A stretch of 6,817 nt of DNA from Christensenella sp. UBA3798. GTDB lineage: Bacteria > Bacillota > Clostridia > Christensenellales > CAG-1252. Numbering within the stretch: the stretch's first letter is position 1; each line of letters starts with the position of its first letter. This document shows, piece after piece, positions 6,040 through 6,817 of the stretch. The DNA is taken from positions 1 to 6,817 of the forward strand of contig DFEQ01000009.1 in the NCBI GenBank assembly GCA_002368735.1, written 5' to 3'. The notes beneath the pieces were generated by a model. The model ran no database searches. It was not told the origin of the DNA and saw nothing but the letters and a program-made list of their open reading frames with translations. The translations under genes were made by a program, and so were the position numbers.

Positions 6040-6069
6040 TTCGTGTGTCTTTTACAAACCGGTATTTGC
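6040..6069 (-). repeat. Right arm of the imperfect 30-base inverted repeat
   Basis: On the minus strand this arm starts GCAAATACCGGTTTGTAA and ends CACACGAA. It finishes six bases before the stop codon of the O-acetyltransferase gene. Together with the left arm it bounds a 184-base unit. No flanking target-site duplication is visible. Confidence 0.6.
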
Positions 6070-6074
6070 AACAA

Positions 6075-6635
6075 TCACTGCTCAATGATTTTTTTCACAA
6101 CAGCAGGAACTCCTGCAATCATTGCGTTGTCCGGAACATCTTTTGTTACAACGCTTCCTGCCGCAATGACACAACCATTTCCAATGGTTATACCCTGAAG
6201 AACTGTTACATTTGCTCCGAACCAACAATTATCTCCGATGATAATCGGCAACGCTCTTTCAAGCCCCATATTCCGTGTCTTGTAATCCAACGGATGACTC
6301 GCCGTATAAAAACCGCAAAAGGGTCCAATGAAAACATTGTTCCCAACAGAAATGGTTCCGCCATCCATGAAATAACAGCCATGGTTCACGAAACATCCGC
6401 TTCCAAATTTTGTTCTATTCCCGTAGTCAAAATAAACAGGTGCAAGAACGGTTAGCCCATCCGGCAATTCCGCATTCAAAAGATTTGTTAATGCAGATAA
6501 TTGTTCATCGCTGCCAGGTTTAGACATGTTAAAAATATAGCAGAGTGCTTCTGCTTTGCTTCTTTCTGCTAAAAGTTCTTCGTCGAAATTGGCATCGTGC
6601 CAATCTCCTCGTGTCATTTTTTCTTTTTCCGTCAT
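6075..6635 (-). CDS. Maltose/galactoside-type sugar O-acetyltransferase (left-handed beta-helix)
   Basis: This 186-residue protein has the normal length for the maltose and galactoside O-acetyltransferase family, which moves acetyl from acetyl-CoA to a sugar hydroxyl in the cytoplasm, as trimers. Residues 5-55 form the N-terminal Mac domain (GDWHDANFDEELLAERSKAEAL). Hexapeptide repeats of the left-handed beta-helix fill about 74-175. The catalytic histidine is His114 in FYTASHPLDYKTRN (109-122). The CoA-side end reads GNGCVIAAGSVVTKDVP and IAGVPA (152-178). The ATG at 6635 has GAGG seven bases upstream; a second ATG at codon 7 is possible. G+C here is about 42% by hand count against 53-60% in sampled neighbours, so recent acquisition is plausible. 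The exact sugar is unknown. Confidence 0.93.
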   Translation of the reverse strand: MTEKEKMTRGDWHDANFDEELLAERSKAEALCYIFNMSKPGSDEQLSALTNLLNAELPDGLTVLAPVYFDYGNRTKFGSGCFVNHGCYFMDGGTISVGNNVFIGPFCGFYTASHPLDYKTRNMGLERALPIIIGDNCWFGANVTVLQGITIGNGCVIAAGSVVTKDVPDNAMIAGVPAVVKKIIEQ

Positions 6636-6817
6636 ACCCGTTCCTCGTCAAATCCCAAGTTGTCGCCCTGACATCTAAACCACAGCCACAACCTGCCGTT
6701 ATCCAAATCACTAACTCAACCCTACTGCAAAAACATCCAAACCGGCCACTCAGCCCGGTGACATCTAAACAGCCTACTCAACCCTCCGGCAAAAGCGATT
6801 GATATGTTCTGACAGAG
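6636..6817. other. Upstream region of the O-acetyltransferase, no intact gene
   Basis: These 182 bases hold the ribosome binding site of the O-acetyltransferase and a degenerate tandem repeat. I see no complete gene and no good promoter. A minus-strand frame is open from the window edge (6817) to a TAG at 6722-6724, and another ends at a TGA at 6778-6780; either could be the end of a gene outside the window, but neither can be supported. Confidence 0.5.
6671..6794. repeat. Two degenerate tandem copies of a 62-base unit
   Basis: Copies at 6671-6732 and 6733-6794 match at 41 of 62 positions by hand, without gaps. The best-conserved blocks are ACATCYAAACC at the start of each unit and ACTCAACCCT plus GCAAAA at the end. 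A second ATCYAAA lies about 28-30 bases inside each unit, so the ATCYAAA block recurs four times (6673, 6701, 6735, 6763). The 62-base period is not a multiple of three, which argues against a coding repeat. Confidence 0.65.

Larger units (their letters stand above)
5769..6074. other. 306-base spacer with inverted repeat and possible coding remnants
   Basis: No convincing intact gene is present. The spacer separates the O-acetyltransferase stop from the CDP-alcohol enzyme start. A minus-strand frame opens at a TTG at 6074 and runs to 5808 (88 codons), but it has no ribosome binding site and no consistent family match. Its last 20-odd codons contain VD...HVETFVSL, reminiscent of the end of 23S rRNA uracil methyltransferases. 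The spacer also holds an imperfect inverted repeat (5886-5915 and 6040-6069), a 9-base direct repeat CAGTCCACG (5905 and 5934) and small GTCTC/GAGAC and CTCCG/CGGAG hairpins near the downstream gene. I find no promoter that meets both the -35 and -10 criteria. Confidence 0.5.

Noticed and set aside
5959..6198. Plus-strand 79-codon frame reading MLTVDFKSG...
   Set aside because: It overlaps the conserved C-terminal coding end of the O-acetyltransferase on the other strand, and has no ribosome binding site.
6671..6794. Integron attC site or gene-cassette array around the O-acetyltransferase
   Set aside because: ACTCAAC occurs twice and fits RYYYAAC, but both copies are in the same orientation and no GTTRRRY partner follows in range. 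Nothing similar lies after the gene's 3' end, and no integrase is present.
6722..6817. Minus-strand frame open from the window edge as the end of a neighbouring gene
   Set aside because: It covers much of the 62-base repeat region, whose period is not a multiple of three, and no recognisable domain is present in the short translation.

Overview
The window looks like a chromosomal piece of a Gram-positive, clostridia-like gut bacterium. This rests on inference from the families present: an AlkD-type repair protein of the low-GC Gram-positive kind, DUF3784, a stand-alone TfoX N-terminal domain, a Pr6Pr-type membrane protein and a YwaF/TP0381-like protein. Strong GGAGG ribosome binding sites and tightly packed overlapping genes fit the same picture. 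Sampled host-like lines count at about 53-60% G+C, so it is not a very AT-rich clostridium. I cannot name a genus.

Region by region: positions 1-3501 hold a five-gene minus-strand operon, read from right to left. The order is an eight-helix membrane protein of unknown function, a GNAT acetyltransferase fused to a two-helix membrane module, an AlkD-like DNA alkylation repair protein, a membrane-anchored alpha/beta hydrolase, and a Pr6Pr-type membrane protein that runs off the left edge. Neighbouring genes overlap by 13, 3 and 1 bases or lie 3 bases apart, so they are probably transcribed together and translationally coupled. Positions 3502-3754 are a divergent intergenic region with a weak minus-strand promoter candidate, a GC-rich hairpin and a small palindrome. 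Positions 3755-4579 carry a plus-strand YwaF/TMEM164-like seven-helix protein.

Positions 4617-5768 hold a second minus-strand operon: a CDP-alcohol phosphatidyltransferase, a DUF3784 membrane protein and a TfoX N-terminal-domain protein. It converges on the YwaF-like gene, and two terminators interlock at 4555-4618, one for each strand.

Positions 5769-6817 differ from the rest. A maltose/galactoside-type O-acetyltransferase (6075-6635) sits in a block of about 42% G+C. Its downstream spacer (5769-6074) has an imperfect 30-base inverted repeat and possible coding remnants. Its upstream spacer (6636-6817) has a degenerate 62-base tandem repeat. I infer that this right-hand part is an acquired or rearranged accessory patch next to ordinary chromosome.

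Most of the products are membrane proteins or act on lipids or small molecules, with one DNA repair protein. I see no phage, CRISPR, toxin-antitoxin or transposase genes. The least explained material is the unknown eight-helix protein, the TM-GNAT fusion and the repeats around the O-acetyltransferase.
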